64,000 nucleotides of DNA from Athripsodes cinereus (Eukaryota; Arthropoda; Insecta; Trichoptera; Leptoceridae). The stretch spans positions 31,126,951 to 31,190,950 of the forward strand of contig OX388311.1 in the NCBI GenBank assembly GCA_947579605.1, given 5' to 3'. This document shows, in pieces, positions 22,275 to 32,885 of this stretch; position 1 is the first letter of the stretch; every line of letters begins with the position of its first letter. A program made the translations under genes and the position numbers. The notes below the pieces were generated by a model. It was not told the DNA's origin. It did no database searches and worked only from the letters and a program-made list of their open reading frames with translations.

Positions 22275-22470
22275 GTTCGTCGGTAGCCTGGAGGTAGAGT
22301 CTCTGCCTCTTGAACAAGGGGTCCGCAGTTCGATCCCAGGTGCCGACAAACTCCCCTTTCACGACACAAGCTTTTAGCTTACTGTGGAAGGTGTATAAAG
22401 TTGAATTTGGGTTTATAACAAAACCCAGATATAGGTATATTTAAAAAAAAAAAAAATAAAAAAAAAAAAA
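22275..22470 (+). mobile_element. SINE-1 copy 2, near full length
   Basis: The head GTCGGTAGCCTGGAGGTAGA and B-box AGTTCGATCCC (one change from GGTTCGATCCC) are followed by TGCCGACAAACTCCCC, the body and a tail of A runs interrupted by T. Confidence 0.95.
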
Positions 22471-22534
22471 TATTATGTATAAATTTCATAAATCATACCG
22501 TCAAGACATCTCCCACGAGCGAGGAAATAAATAA

Positions 22535-22595
22535 ACTATACAGGTCGTCTTCTTCGTGTCAAAAATTAAAATATTCAGGATGGATAGCAATAGGT
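22535..22595 (-). mobile_element. Repeat B fragment
   Basis: TCTTCGTGTCAAAAATTAAA and ATTCAGGATGGATAGCAA match the middle of repeat B in reverse. Confidence 0.45.
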
Positions 22596-22609
22596 ACTTC
22601 AAAAACGTG

Positions 22610-22815
22610 GAATTGGTAAAAATTGTCCATCAACACCGAAAGTGCCTACCTTAGCCAGCCTAGAGTCAATTCGTAAGCGTTGGGACGCCTTTCTCACTTC
22701 TTCCGATTAGATTTTTCACAATGTTAGGTACATTATATAAACATGGTTCTCCAATCGAGATTGGTTTTGTCATCTACGCGTTGAGCCCAAATCCAGTAAA
22801 ACAATAAAAAAAAAA
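22610..22815 (+). mobile_element. Repeat C copy with A-rich tail
   Basis: It carries CACCGAAAGTGCCTACCTTA, AATTCGTAAGCGTTGGGACG, ACATGGTTCTCCAATCGAGA, and ends CCCAAATCCAGTAAAACAAT plus A11. The A-rich end argues for a retroposed family. It is more diverged than the 46 and 61 kb copies. Confidence 0.65.
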
Positions 22816-23037
22816 AATTCCAAACATTTATTATTTTATTTATTTATTTACACTTTTACACGGCAGAGTCTTTTACATGTCAAATTAAAAAAAAAAAAAA
22901 ACAACAATAGCAATTTGACAGACGATGACAAAAATGCAGCTTGTAGCAGCATGCACATAAATTGATGAAGAAAAGTTATCTTGATACAATGAATTTCCAC
23001 TTTATTCCGGTCGATTTATTGAAATAAATACTGATTC

Positions 23038-23230
23038 CTTCTTTCTTTCTTTTTTTCCGGCAAGGCACCCGATATCGAGTGAATTATGCCTATATATACT
23101 CACTGCTATGAGTACAATGTCTTAACGTAGTGGGTATTCATTAGTACATAACTACATAGTAACTACATTTTCAGTCGCCACGTGCGGCAAGTACAGCTCA
23201 AGGGCATTGGGATCAATGAACTCCCCGCCC
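23038..23230 (-). mobile_element. Copy B: about 193-bp 3'-end insertion of the I-like retrotransposon
   Basis: This is the last part of the 3' UTR only, ending in a purine-rich tail (minus strand GGAAAAAAAGAAAGAAAG). It is about 95% identical to the matching 3' UTR of the long copy next to it (23245-23450). It is flanked by AAATACTGATTC at 23026-23037 and AAAATACTGATTC at 23232-23244, so it looks like a separate, severely 5'-truncated insertion with target duplication. Confidence 0.75.
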
Positions 23231-23668
23231 GAAAATACTGATTCTTCTTCTTCTTCTTTTTCTTTTCGGCAAGGCACCCGACATCGAGTGAATTATGCCT
23301 ATATACTCACTGCTGTGAGTACAATGTCTTAACGTAGTGGGTATTCATTAGTTCATAGCTACATAGTAACTGCCGTTTCAGTCGCCACGTGCGGCAAGTA
23401 CATCTCAAGGGCATTGGGATCAATGAACTCCCCGCCCGAGTAACCAATACATGCACACCGCTTGTGTGTCGACATCGTTGCAATCACAGGGCCGTTTTCA
23501 GGATATATTTGATGTTAAACACATCGTAGTCTTACAAAAAAAAAAATCTTTGTCAAAATTTATTATTATTTTTATAATAATAATTTGTTTCAAAAACATT
23601 TACTATATAACAAATTAATCATTAGGTATAATTTATTATTGAAATTTATTCTTATTAAAATTAATAAT

Positions 23669-26600
23669 TTAGATGTTCTTATTAAATTTTTTAAGGTGAT
23701 TTATTAAGGCTAGGTTCACTTTATTACAATTTTGGGCCAAAAGAGAATGGACAGAAATGGGAAAATTAAAACCCAACTTCCTAATCGTCTGAGAAAATTC
23801 TTGATTAGGTAGGAGTGGGCAACCAAAGAAAACGTGGTCCAGAGTTTCCGTGTCCTCCCCGCATTCGCACATAGGGGAATCCAGAATATTGATTCTGGCC
23901 AAATGAGAGGCAATAACACAATGTCCTATCCTCATTCTACAGAGAAGCGAAATGTTTAATTTTGGCCATTTTGTTTCTTGAAACCAAGGTTGCGAGGGGA
24001 TTGAAGGCTGAATTCCTTTATAATGAGACCCAGATACAGACCCGATAAATGAATAATTCCACTTCTCATAAATTTTATCTCTTACAACACCCAGACAATC
24101 TCCTATAGGAAGTACAAATGCATTTGGCAATATACCACAAGAACATGCTTCCTTAGCCAGAATATCTACTTTCTCGTTTCCGGCAATACCCACATGAGAA
24201 GGGATCCAAGCAATCACCAACTCAATATTTTTACTTGATGCCTCGAACATCAATCTTAAAATATCGTGGATTATACAATTATTTGATGACAAACCACCCT
24301 TTCGCCCTAGAAGAGATACGAGGCTAAGGGAATCAGTAAAGACAATTGCCCGTGAAAGTAATCTTTCGACAATTACCCCTAACGCCTCTCTGAGAGCTAA
24401 ACATTCTGCTGTAAAAACAGATGCAGAAGATGGGAGTTGAAATTGAAGTTCGACTTGAAGAGAAGGAGAGTAAACAGCCGATCCACATTCATTTGTATGA
24501 GATTTAGACCCATCCGTAAAGAAGATCGTATGGGCAGGCCATTCACTATTCACTCTATGAAGGAAAAGGATATTCACGACCTGCGGGCTCAATGTAAAAA
24601 CTGATTTATCCAAACCTATCGAATCAACAATATTGCATGCCTGCAATGAATAATTGAATGGAATAGAATGATGAGTTGAAGGTGTAAGGTGAATTGAAGA
24701 AGAGAAACTTTGGGTTACATACTCCCAAGAGGAGCACAAAAGAGGGTACTTTCTATTACGCCAATAAGGAGAATTTAAGCAAAGCTCCAACAATGTTTGT
24801 AATTTGAGGAGCAACATATGAGGACCCATGCTCAATCTCCTCAAAACGAATTTGTGAGATAGAAAAACTCGCCTTAGGCAAAGGGGCATCTCTACACACT
24901 CTGCCTGCAAGGCTATTATTGGAGACGATCTCATGGCTCCCAGTATCAGTCTCAGGCATTTATTCTGAACTCTTTCTAGTTTTGCGCTTAAATAATTTGG
25001 AAGGGGATCCATTAGGAAGCATGCATAGTCGATGAGGCTTCGGATGAGGGATGAGTAAAGCATTCTCATAGTAGTCGGGTGGGCCCCCCACCAGACTCTA
25101 GAAACCGCTCTGAGGATGTTTATATTTTTTTCGCACTTGGCTATTATATTGTCAATATGAAGGTTCCAAGAGAGTTTTCTGTGCAAAGTGACCCCCAAAA
25201 ACTTTACTGATTCACAACTTGAAATAGTGGAATTGTTGCACTTTAAAGATATATTGGAGGGTTTATGTTTATTTGAGAAAACAACGAGTTGGCTTTTGGA
25301 AGGTGAAAGAGTCATACCATTGGCACTAAACCATTCACCTAAGAGATTAAGGGATGCTTCAAGTTTCTCACCCGCAGTGAGCGTGGAACCAACAGAACAA
25401 TAGATAACGAAGTCATCTGCGTATTGTAGTATATTGACTTCAGGAGGCAGAGCGTTTCCAATGTCATGAGTGTATAGATTAAAAAGAATTGGGCTAAGCG
25501 CCGATCCTTGTGGGAGTCCTTTATACACTTTTCTTTCGACAAGCCCATGGAAGGAGTTAATTAGCATACTCCTTTCGCACATTATGTTAAAAATAAGACA
25601 ACATAATGAATTGGGTAAGCCCGCAGATGACATTTTCTGAAACAATACAGGTAAGAGAACGCTATCATATGCCCCACAAATATCTAGGAAACAGGCCGCT
25701 AGATCACTCTTATTAGATCTTGCAATGTGTATATCAGTTACTAGAATACTCAAGTTATCCATACAAGATCTTCCCTTTCTAAATCCAAATTGAAAGGAGG
25801 GAAATGTACCAGAGTTTTCAAAAAAATATTCCAGTCTTTTTTTTAACATGCGTTCTAGGATCTTCAAAAAGCAACAAGACAATGCGATTGGGCGATATGA
25901 TGAAGGTAGAGAAGGGTTTTTTCCGGGCTTAAGGATTGGAACAATGGATTGCCTTTTCCAGGAAGAAGGAATGTTTCCACTCCTCAGTATTAAATTATAT
26001 AATTCCAATAGTTTTATTAAAAGAAGCTTAGGAGCATGTCGGAAAAAAGAGTATGGTATGAGATCAGGTCCGGGAGAAGAATCCCCTGCGGAGTGAACGG
26101 TGGAAGACAGTTCATCAAATGAGAAAGGAGATGAAAGTACATTAGATTGCTCCTGAGATGTAGGACTTCTTTGAAGTTCCAGCATTTCAGGTGCGTATGC
26201 TGGGGACAAGTTATCTATAAAGTTTTCAATCCATGGACCTATCTTGGTTTGTCTTTGGTTTGGGGAGAAAGAACCTCTAAATCGTCGAATGGATTCCCAC
26301 ACATCCGATGAAGGTGTGTCAGGGGATAAAGAAGTGCAAAAATCTTGCCAACCTTTTCTTTTCTTTTTCCTGAGAAATTTTTTGGTACGAGCTTGCACAT
26401 TCCGAACGAGTAAAAAGTTTTCCCAAGACATATTGTTTTTAAAAGATTTAATCACTGCCTTTCTTTGTTCGACTGCCTCCGAACATTCCTTGTCCCACCA
26501 AGGAGGGGATGTTTTGCGGGGCTTTCGATTAGAGGACATTGGTATAGAGGCTGTTGCAGCACGTAAAATCACATCATGGATTCCGTTCGCAAATTCGTCG

Positions 26601-27412
26601 ACCCCCTGATGCTCACCCTGCACACCAGCGACATCCAATAGAATGTGATTCTGAAATTCATCCCAATTAGCTTTCTTTGTAATAAATTTACTCCTAAATG
26701 GGCCATTTGAGGTGCTTTTGGAGGTTACTTTTAAATCAATGATTATGGGAAAGTGGTCACTGGAGAGCGGGTCCTCAAGGATTTCCCATGTTGACATAGG
26801 AGCAATGTCCGCAGTACAGATTGATATATCTACCGCACTTTGTCTCTGATTTGGATTTGAGAAGCGAGTGGGATCTCCACTATTAAGGATACAGAGATTA
26901 AAGTCATCTGTCCAGGTCAGAATAGCCTTTCCTGGAGAGTCCAGGGACTGGCTTCCCCAGGAGGGAGCATGAGCATTGAGATCTCCCAGGATCATGTAAG
27001 ATGGGGAAAGTTCTGAAATGATTTCAGACCAGAAGCTCCTGTCGAAATTAGTTCTGGGAGGAGCGTATACGGACACTACAGATATATTATTGATTTTCGC
27101 TGCCACCAACTGTATATTTGATGGAATATTCAGAGAAATCCTGTTAAACTCAAGAGAGTCCCTTACTAAAAGAGCTGCTCCTCCCCTACCATCCAAGCGA
27201 TCATCTCTAAAACAGGAATAACCTGGGAAAGATACAAACGAATCGTGCGAAAACCATGTCTCTGATAAAGCAGCTACATCAATGTTATGAGTTTTGAGCA
27301 AAAACAGAATGTCATCTCTGTTGGAAACTGCACTACGGCAGTTCCACTGAAGGATGGATAAATTAGAAAGCTTACTTTTCGAGATGCTGGTTATGTTCGT
27401 TGCGTTGGCCAT
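23669..27412 (-). CDS. ORF2: endonuclease, reverse transcriptase and RNase H (I-group retrotransposon)
   Basis: This is the polyprotein that nicks target DNA, copies the element RNA and can remove RNA from the hybrid. It has 1247 residues with no stop. The endonuclease (about 15-230) has N24 (QWNCRS), E51 (SETW), D144 and N146 (GDLN), D195 (VDISI) and H220 (SSDH). The RT (about 440-740) has SSYRPIALS, FGFRKGRSC, the first aspartate D577 (FLDICGAYDS), GLPQGS and YADD (664-667). RNase H (about 960-1090) has D966 (FTDGSKS), E1002 (TAECLALREA), D1026 (FTDS), IPSHVGIAGNE and D1082. A C-terminal Cys/His patch (CECGEDTETLDHVFFGC) closes the protein. EN-RT-RNase H order is typical of the I superfamily. 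All catalytic positions are present, consistent with a young copy. The chosen ATG overlaps the ORF1 end by 41 bp, which fits reinitiation or frameshifting, both inferred. Confidence 0.93.
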   Translation of the reverse strand: MANATNITSISKSKLSNLSILQWNCRSAVSNRDDILFLLKTHNIDVAALSETWFSHDSFVSFPGYSCFRDDRLDGRGGAALLVRDSLEFNRISLNIPSNIQLVAAKINNISVVSVYAPPRTNFDRSFWSEIISELSPSYMILGDLNAHAPSWGSQSLDSPGKAILTWTDDFNLCILNSGDPTRFSNPNQRQSAVDISICTADIAPMSTWEILEDPLSSDHFPIIIDLKVTSKSTSNGPFRSKFITKKANWDEFQNHILLDVAGVQGEHQGVDEFANGIHDVILRAATASIPMSSNRKPRKTSPPWWDKECSEAVEQRKAVIKSFKNNMSWENFLLVRNVQARTKKFLRKKKRKGWQDFCTSLSPDTPSSDVWESIRRFRGSFSPNQRQTKIGPWIENFIDNLSPAYAPEMLELQRSPTSQEQSNVLSSPFSFDELSSTVHSAGDSSPGPDLIPYSFFRHAPKLLLIKLLELYNLILRSGNIPSSWKRQSIVPILKPGKNPSLPSSYRPIALSCCFLKILERMLKKRLEYFFENSGTFPSFQFGFRKGRSCMDNLSILVTDIHIARSNKSDLAACFLDICGAYDSVLLPVLFQKMSSAGLPNSLCCLIFNIMCERSMLINSFHGLVERKVYKGLPQGSALSPILFNLYTHDIGNALPPEVNILQYADDFVIYCSVGSTLTAGEKLEASLNLLGEWFSANGMTLSPSKSQLVVFSNKHKPSNISLKCNNSTISSCESVKFLGVTLHRKLSWNLHIDNIIAKCEKNINILRAVSRVWWGAHPTTMRMLYSSLIRSLIDYACFLMDPLPNYLSAKLERVQNKCLRLILGAMRSSPIIALQAECVEMPLCLRRVFLSHKFVLRRLSMGPHMLLLKLQTLLELCLNSPYWRNRKYPLLCSSWEYVTQSFSSSIHLTPSTHHSIPFNYSLQACNIVDSIGLDKSVFTLSPQVVNILFLHRVNSEWPAHTIFFTDGSKSHTNECGSAVYSPSLQVELQFQLPSSASVFTAECLALREALGVIVERLLSRAIVFTDSLSLVSLLGRKGGLSSNNCIIHDILRLMFEASSKNIELVIAWIPSHVGIAGNEKVDILAKEACSCGILPNAFVLPIGDCLGVVRDKIYEKWNYSFIGSVSGSHYKGIQPSIPSQPWFQETKWPKLNISLLCRMRIGHCVIASHLARINILDSPMCECGEDTETLDHVFFGCPLLPNQEFSQTIRKLGFNFPISVHSLLAQNCNKVNLALINHLKKFNKNI

Positions 27413-27998
27413 TTTCGATGAGGAGTGCGTTTAGTGCAGGAATTAAGGAAGCAGCGTTTGGCGATGTCAAATTTTTTCGTGAAAGTATTTCAATAAGCAT
27501 TGTTAATAGTGAGTAAAGAAAATTATTGTTATCAAGTGTCAAAGTTTCTTTGAGATTTTCAACTACATCTTGGTCAGGTACGAGTACTCTTTGTGAAATT
27601 GCGCAACCATTAGAACTCTGAGAAGGAGATCCATTGGTATATGAGAGGAACGAATTGTGCTTTTCTTTGTCATACCCACCATTTGTTGAAATTTTATGGG
27701 GCTTACCAACTACTGTTCTACTATGACGTGTGGAAAAATTTTGAGAGTTGACAGATATTGTTGGGAGATCTGGAGGGGTAGCAAGAACTTCAGCGTATGA
27801 AGATTTAATTGAAGGGTGCAGTTTTGCTGCTTGAATATATGAAATATTAGAAACAGTCATAGAATTCTTTATAGCTCTTTGCCTGGAATATTCAGGACAC
27901 GAAGTACTTATCGCTTTGTGTGCTCCTTTACACTGAAAACATTTAATTTCTGCAGTCTTACACTCTTCTGAGGAGTGGTTATCCCCACCATTAAAACA
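27372..27998 (-). CDS. ORF1 (gag) C-terminal part, truncated at its 5' end
   Basis: Although the first ATG is at 27860, the same frame continues upstream to 27998, where the element is truncated. The upstream part encodes zinc knuckles. One reads CFNGGDNHSSEEC, which fits CX2CX3HX4C except that the second cysteine is glycine (GGT, one base from TGT). The next is CFQCKGAHKAISTSC (CX2CX3HX6C). The C-terminal 160 residues are Ser/Asn-rich (SSYAEVLATPPDLP, KHNSFLSYTNGSPSQ) and lack further motifs. Gag binds element RNA in the RNP; here the N-terminus and first knuckle are lost. Confidence 0.8.
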   Translation of the reverse strand, partial: CFNGGDNHSSEECKTAEIKCFQCKGAHKAISTSCPEYSRQRAIKNSMTVSNISYIQAAKLHPSIKSSYAEVLATPPDLPTISVNSQNFSTRHSRTVVGKPHKISTNGGYDKEKHNSFLSYTNGSPSQSSNGCAISQRVLVPDQDVVENLKETLTLDNNNFLYSLLTMLIEILSRKNLTSPNAASLIPALNALLIENGQRNEHNQHLEK

Positions 27999-28019
27999 GA
28001 AAATACTGATTCAATCATC

Positions 28020-28850
28020 AGTAATTTCTACTTACTTACTATTCATGTAGAAAGTGATAGAAGCATTATTATTCCTACATAAAGGGATTACGTATTAGCT
28101 CCGTGTTTGTCACCGAACAAGAAATTAATGTTAATGCAAGTAAGTATTTATCAATATAACATATCGATTAGAGCATTTCTGTCATAGGTAGAAAATTGAG
28201 TTGTATAGTGCAATAAAAGCCTAAACCACAAAATCAGGATTATTTAGTTCTGTCGTCTTTTTAACATCTCATACCTCATATTCTAAAAATGCGACAAAAA
28301 CCTAAACCGAATTTGGTACTATAAAATAAAGGAATATATTTTTTGCATTGAAAATTATTTCATCAAATTCCGCGTTTTTTTGGATTCCATGATTATTTTA
28401 ATAAGTTTCATGTATACATATATATGAAAAAAGACACAATTGGTTTCATATTTAATTTGTATTTTATTATTGTTTTATTATTGTTTATTTTATGTTTAGT
28501 GTTATTTAGTTTCTTTAGTTTTTTTTTTGTTTTTACTTACATATATCGCTTCGTTTAACATTGTATGATATATATGAAATAAAAATGATGATTTAAGTAA
28601 CAGTAACACTTGACAATCTTGACATTATTGTATGTATTTACAGGCCTGTATTTGATAGCTTCTGCTCTTATTATCAGGTAAATGTACCTACTGCAGGAAG
28701 GGTTTATTATTTTTATCATAATTTTCCACCAAAAACCTTCGGTCGATAAGTTGAACTGCACATTGTTTAATATTGTGTTAGTGCGTACAACAATTTTTGA
28801 TAAAAATCTTGTGTTCCGTGAATCCTCGACAAAAAATATGTCTCTTGTGT
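28020..28850. other. No recognisable gene
   Basis: A/T-rich sequence. The 101- and 130-codon frames at 28555-28987 overlap a repeat B fragment and are chance. Confidence 0.45.
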
Positions 28851-28965
28851 CAATAAAAATATTTTTTATTGACACAAAAAGACAACTTAGATGTTTATTG
28901 CATGTAGTTAGTCTGCTGGCTTCTCCACTTGTGGGATATGCCGTCATGATGGTAAAGGTAGAAAT
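28850..28965 (+). mobile_element. Repeat B, 3' half
   Basis: CAATAAAAATATTTTTTATT, GACACAAAAAGACAAC, GCATGTAGTTAGTCTGCTGG and CCACTTGTGGGATATGCCGT then GATGGTA: the RTE-like end is well preserved. Confidence 0.65.
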
Positions 28966-29044
28966 AGATCTATTTGATCATCTTTAGTACATTCATACAA
29001 TCTATTTTCTTATGCAGAAACTTTCATTAATATCATTGATTCTG

Positions 29045-29200
29045 ATATTATTCTTCTTCAGCCCGTATTCAACCGTTGCTGGGCATAGACCTCTTTATTT
29101 GGGTGTCACTTATTTCTATACTCCGCCAACATCTTCCACCTGGACCACATTTTTCTTTTAACATCAGCATTCCATGTTTCCGTGTTACTCTTCTAATAAA
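29045..29200 (-). pseudogene. Decayed RTE-type 3' coding remnant
   Basis: TTCTTCTTCAGCCCGTATTC, CAACCGTTGCTGGGCATAGA and CCACCTGGACCACATTT are typical of the degenerate ends of RTE-like elements in insect genomes. No frame is continuous. Confidence 0.4.
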
Positions 29201-29574
29201 TGCATCTTCAGCGGATGTTCAGACATAAATACAAATAATGAACAGTTTCAAATGTTTATTCATTCTCTATAAACATTCTAATTCAATTACTAAAATAGAA
29301 TAGATACATTGGTCAATCGGTCACCCACAATAACTTTGTAAACACAATTTATATAATTGTTTATTTTGTCGCACACTGTGCCTTAGTATGCTCCCCCAAA
29401 GGAATATTTTTAAATAATGTTTATACAATGAAAATAACTAGAATAATATATACTGCCATAGCGAAGTAGCGACCATAAGTATTGCCGATGGCAACCCTTG
29501 ATAGTTTTACATACAATAATTGCGCAGTGTTACCATTTGTATAACAATTAATTACCATTCCGTCTAAATTATTG

Positions 29575-29965
29575 TTACTATTCCTTCACGGCATATCGTT
29601 CAACTAGGATAGACAGCAGACCAGAGGCCTGAGTCAAAGCACATTTTAGCGTTACGTTTTCGTGTTCCGATCGTTTGAGTGCAGACGATGTTGCGCCAAA
29701 GTGACAATTTTGTAACTATTGTGTATCATAGTAACGAAATTGACACTTGCTTGCAACGTCGTCTATATTAGAACGTTAACGGAACGAAAACGTAACGTTA
29801 AAATATATTTTGACACAGGTCTCTGTTGTGCATGAAATAAACATGCAACCTGCGTTCTCCGTGTCAACAGAAAATGAGAGGTTCAGGATGGGTGAAAAAT
29901 AGACATCCAGTCCAATGGATTGGTATATCAGAAGATTCTAGTTCCAAGTTTCGTTGCCCATTTTG
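29575..29965 (-). mobile_element. Repeat B interrupted by a foldback MITE
   Basis: Left part: CCTTCACGGCATATCGTTCA, GACAGCAGACCA. Right part: TGCATGAAATAAACATGCAA, CTCCGTGTCAACAGAAAATG, TTCAGGATGGGTG. Together these make one reverse repeat B copy split by the 29622-29825 insertion. Confidence 0.6.
29622..29825. mobile_element. 204-bp foldback MITE
   Basis: The left end CAGAGGCCTGAGTCAAAGCA and inverted right end CAGAGACCTGTGTCAAAATA share about 42 of the first 52 bp, including GCGTTACGTTTTCGT versus ACGTTACGTTTTCGT. The inner parts also pair (GCAGACGATGTTGCG against GACGACGTTGCAAGC inverted), so nearly the whole element folds on itself. A CAGAG start would suit hAT, but no 8-bp duplication is visible. 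The superfamily is open. Confidence 0.6.
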
Positions 29966-31795
29966 CAACTTTGCTAGTGGAATTGTTTGATAGGAATATT
30001 CTGTCAGCGAACTTACAAAAACTAAAAATAATCCTAAATTAACCACAATCCGACATGTCTGATATGAAACTATTTCGTCGATCATAATTATCACCCGTAA
30101 CACGTAAAAAAATATATACGTAGCTATTTAGGCTTGGTTTACTAGTCATGTCTAATATGAGTTATTCCTGATTTAACAAAAATTCTTCGAACAATATAAT
30201 TTGTAAGTAGAATTTTACCAAGTTTTTTTTTTTGCATCAATAAAATAAAATGTTGTTCTACATCATTTTTTTTTTAATTTTCAATTGACAAAAGAACTAG
30301 ACTGTGTTATTTCGACCAAAATATAAAATTTTGACCAAATATGCCTATTGAGGTCCTCATTTCTAAAAAAAAAATCAGTATTGTTTGTCGATTACTTTTC
30401 TTAAATCTCAGTTACCTTTTCTAATTTCAAACTACACATATGTACTTTTTGGAGGGCAGCTATTATTAGTGTTTGTGAGCCGTCACTCTTTTGACAGATA
30501 GAGTAAATACAAAAAGACATTTTACAAGAATTAAACAGAGCATTTATAATCAAAATATAAGCAATAATATACTTACCACCGTCACGATAAGCTCTATATT
30601 CCTATGAAAAAATAAAGTGTACCACGTGAAATACATAGTAGGTAACTCTTTAGAATGGTTAAAATTCTCTAATAGTTACTATTTCGGGTGCTACGGATTA
30701 TCAAGAAATGTTTATCTTCTTATGTACTAGATATTTTTATATTTTGTAGTCAGGATACCCCAAAATCAATTAACAATCGTTAATAATTTTGATCTGGTAT
30801 AAATAAATGAATAAAGTTACAATATCGCTAATATCTGCTTGTTAGAGACGTGCCACTTAACCAGGCACATCAGTCGGAATAAGAATTATTCTATGTTTGT
30901 GAATACGGGAGGCGGAGTATATTCTATTATTTCCCTTTCATTCCGTATTCAATTCTATTTCTAATACATATTATACCTAACTACTATCGAGTTTGCATAG
31001 TCAACAAGAGTAATAGCTTGTAGACGAGCTACAGTGTTGTAAGCCATAATAATAATATACCAAAGCTCTCGTAGTGACTATACTACTACATAGTGATGGG
31101 TGTGGTGAACTCCAGTCCAAACTATGTATAAAATTATGTATGTCCCCTAGAATCAGAGAAAGCAAGGACTTTGATGTATCTATTCCATACAAAATAATAA
31201 TAATTCACGTTGGGGTGACACACCCAGAATTATTCGATTCGTTTTTGTATTGCTTATTATTTGTTTGGAAAAATTAGATTTTTGTTTAGTTCCAGGATAG
31301 AATAGCTTTCCATCTCTTCTTTGACGGTATTATGCAAAAAATAAAAGCTTAAATATTACACATACTTATAGTTTTCTCTATAATATTCTGTAAAAGACAA
31401 AGTATATTACATGATAAATAATATTCTGAATAAATAATATTTCAAAACTTATGGCCATATATTTACATAACATAACATCTTTGTTAAAACACTTAAAAGT
31501 ACTTTGCCAATATTTGGCACATAATTTTTAATGTGATAATCCCATGCGGTGATATTGCTTGTAATTTTTGTAAGTGACATTTTTCATTTGGTAAGTAAAC
31601 TTTCTTAGCGTGCCCTGTCAGGTCATTAGCGATTATCATGGCGAAAGCTTTGAACTTGTGTGCTTTTGCTGCGCTATCTAAATAAGGTCTTTTAAGGTAA
31701 CTGCTTCTCATGAATGTATCTTACTCAACCAAAAGTGATATCTAAGCTTCTAATAATTCCTAACACTCTATTAAAAGTTGGAAGAGTAATTAATA
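29966..31795. other. No recognisable gene
   Basis: A/T-rich. A 72-codon minus frame at 31493-31711 (YLDSAAKAHKFKAFAMII) looks compositionally less random, but I know no family and see no matching splice sites. 31800-31840 has a repeat B end (ACCATCACGGCTTACCCCAC). Confidence 0.4.
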
Positions 31796-32234
31796 ATATC
31801 TACAATACCATCACGGCTTACCCCACAATAGGGAACATGCATGTGTGAGGAATATGAATAAATGTTATCAATTCATATTAATAAATATACGCTGATCATG
31901 AATATCCTAATAAGAAACCATAAAATAAAACTTTTCATTCATTATTTTCATTTTAAAAATCCATATTTTCTGTAATTGAATTAGTCCGGTGTGACGTCGC
32001 TAGTCGCTATTTTGTATTGCCACACGTTTCACTCTTAGTACTGTTTGTAGCGCCTGATATCGTCAAACACTGCTCCGCCACGAGTGGACCTTTTTGCGGC
32101 GAAGTGTGAAAATTGCTTTTTTAAATGGCGATAAAAACCTTAAAAATGCACATTTAAAAATATAAAAAGTACCATAATTTTTCTAATTTTCTGTACTATT
32201 TTTTGGGTTGAAATTTTTTTTTTGTGAATGTTCC

Positions 32235-32330
32235 CTATTGGAGAAAAGATAAAAACAGTCCTCTCCATGCCATCAAAAAAATAAAACATTAAGTGGCAAC
32301 CTCAGTGCTGAATTTAAAATTTAAAATTCC
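32235..32330 (-). mobile_element. Repeat B fragment
   Basis: CAGTCCTCTCCATGCCATCA, TTAAGTGGCAACCTCAGTGC and TGAATTTAAAATTT follow the middle of repeat B in reverse. Confidence 0.5.
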
Positions 32331-32885
32331 TTTATTTATGAATATATCTGCTACATGTAGGTATTTCGTATGATGAGAAATTATAAGTATCAAATAAAAA
32401 GCTATCAATCTTAAACTTTTTAAAGTGTGCGGGAAATATCTACTGCGAGAAATTTTTATAATAACCACTTAGCCGCTTTTATCTAAATTTAGATTTATAT
32501 AAATTAGATTTATATTATAATTAATTTATATAGATAAATTTAAGAGAATAGATTTGCCTTCATATTATTTTATTATAGTCCACTGTTTTTTACCATGACG
32601 TAATTTTGACCACCTAACCATAGCCAATAAAAGTCGGTAAGTGTTGATCTAAATAAAAGCAAGTTCATAGATAAAAGAACAAAACGGTCAAATTTTAAAA
32701 CGATGGTAGTTAAAACTGTGTATTGTTTTAATATGGTAAATATCACGGTTCATATATTGCCAGAGTACATTTATTATTCCCCTTAAAATGAACTATATTG
32801 ATGCTTACGTGAATAAGCAGTTTGAAAAGGTACAATTACAATGAAAAAAGGATTGAAAATGAAATTTGGAAAATATAGTGTGGAA

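Larger units (their letters stand above)
23245..27998 (-). mobile_element. Copy A: I-like non-LTR retrotransposon, 5'-truncated in gag
   Basis: Minus-strand order: end of ORF1 (gag zinc knuckles), ORF2 (endonuclease, RT, RNase H), a 3' UTR of about 420 bp, and a GAA/A-rich tail ending at about 23245. The 5' boundary is abrupt at 27998, where the gag frame starts mid-knuckle. An in-frame TGA lies just beyond in the flank. GAAAATACTGATTC stands on both sides (23231-23244 and 27999-28012). The length is about 4.75 kb. ORF1 and ORF2 overlap by about 41 bp. ORF2 is intact, but without the gag N-terminus the copy is probably not autonomous. Confidence 0.88.

Noticed and set aside
22275..22350. tRNA gene (and the same in the other SINE-1 heads)
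   Set aside because: The tRNA-like part is always followed by the same roughly 110-bp body and A tail, so these are SINEs.
23040..23460. Simple tandem duplication of 205 bp
   Set aside because: The AAATACTGATTC copies at every junction and the purine tail on each unit fit two separate 3'-end insertions better than a plain duplication.
25188..27221. Plus-strand frames up to 121 codons
   Set aside because: They are antisense shadows of the 1247-residue minus-strand ORF2.
31493..31711. 72-codon minus frame YLDSAAKAHKFKAF...
   Set aside because: No family resemblance and no matching splice acceptor/donor pair; left unassigned.
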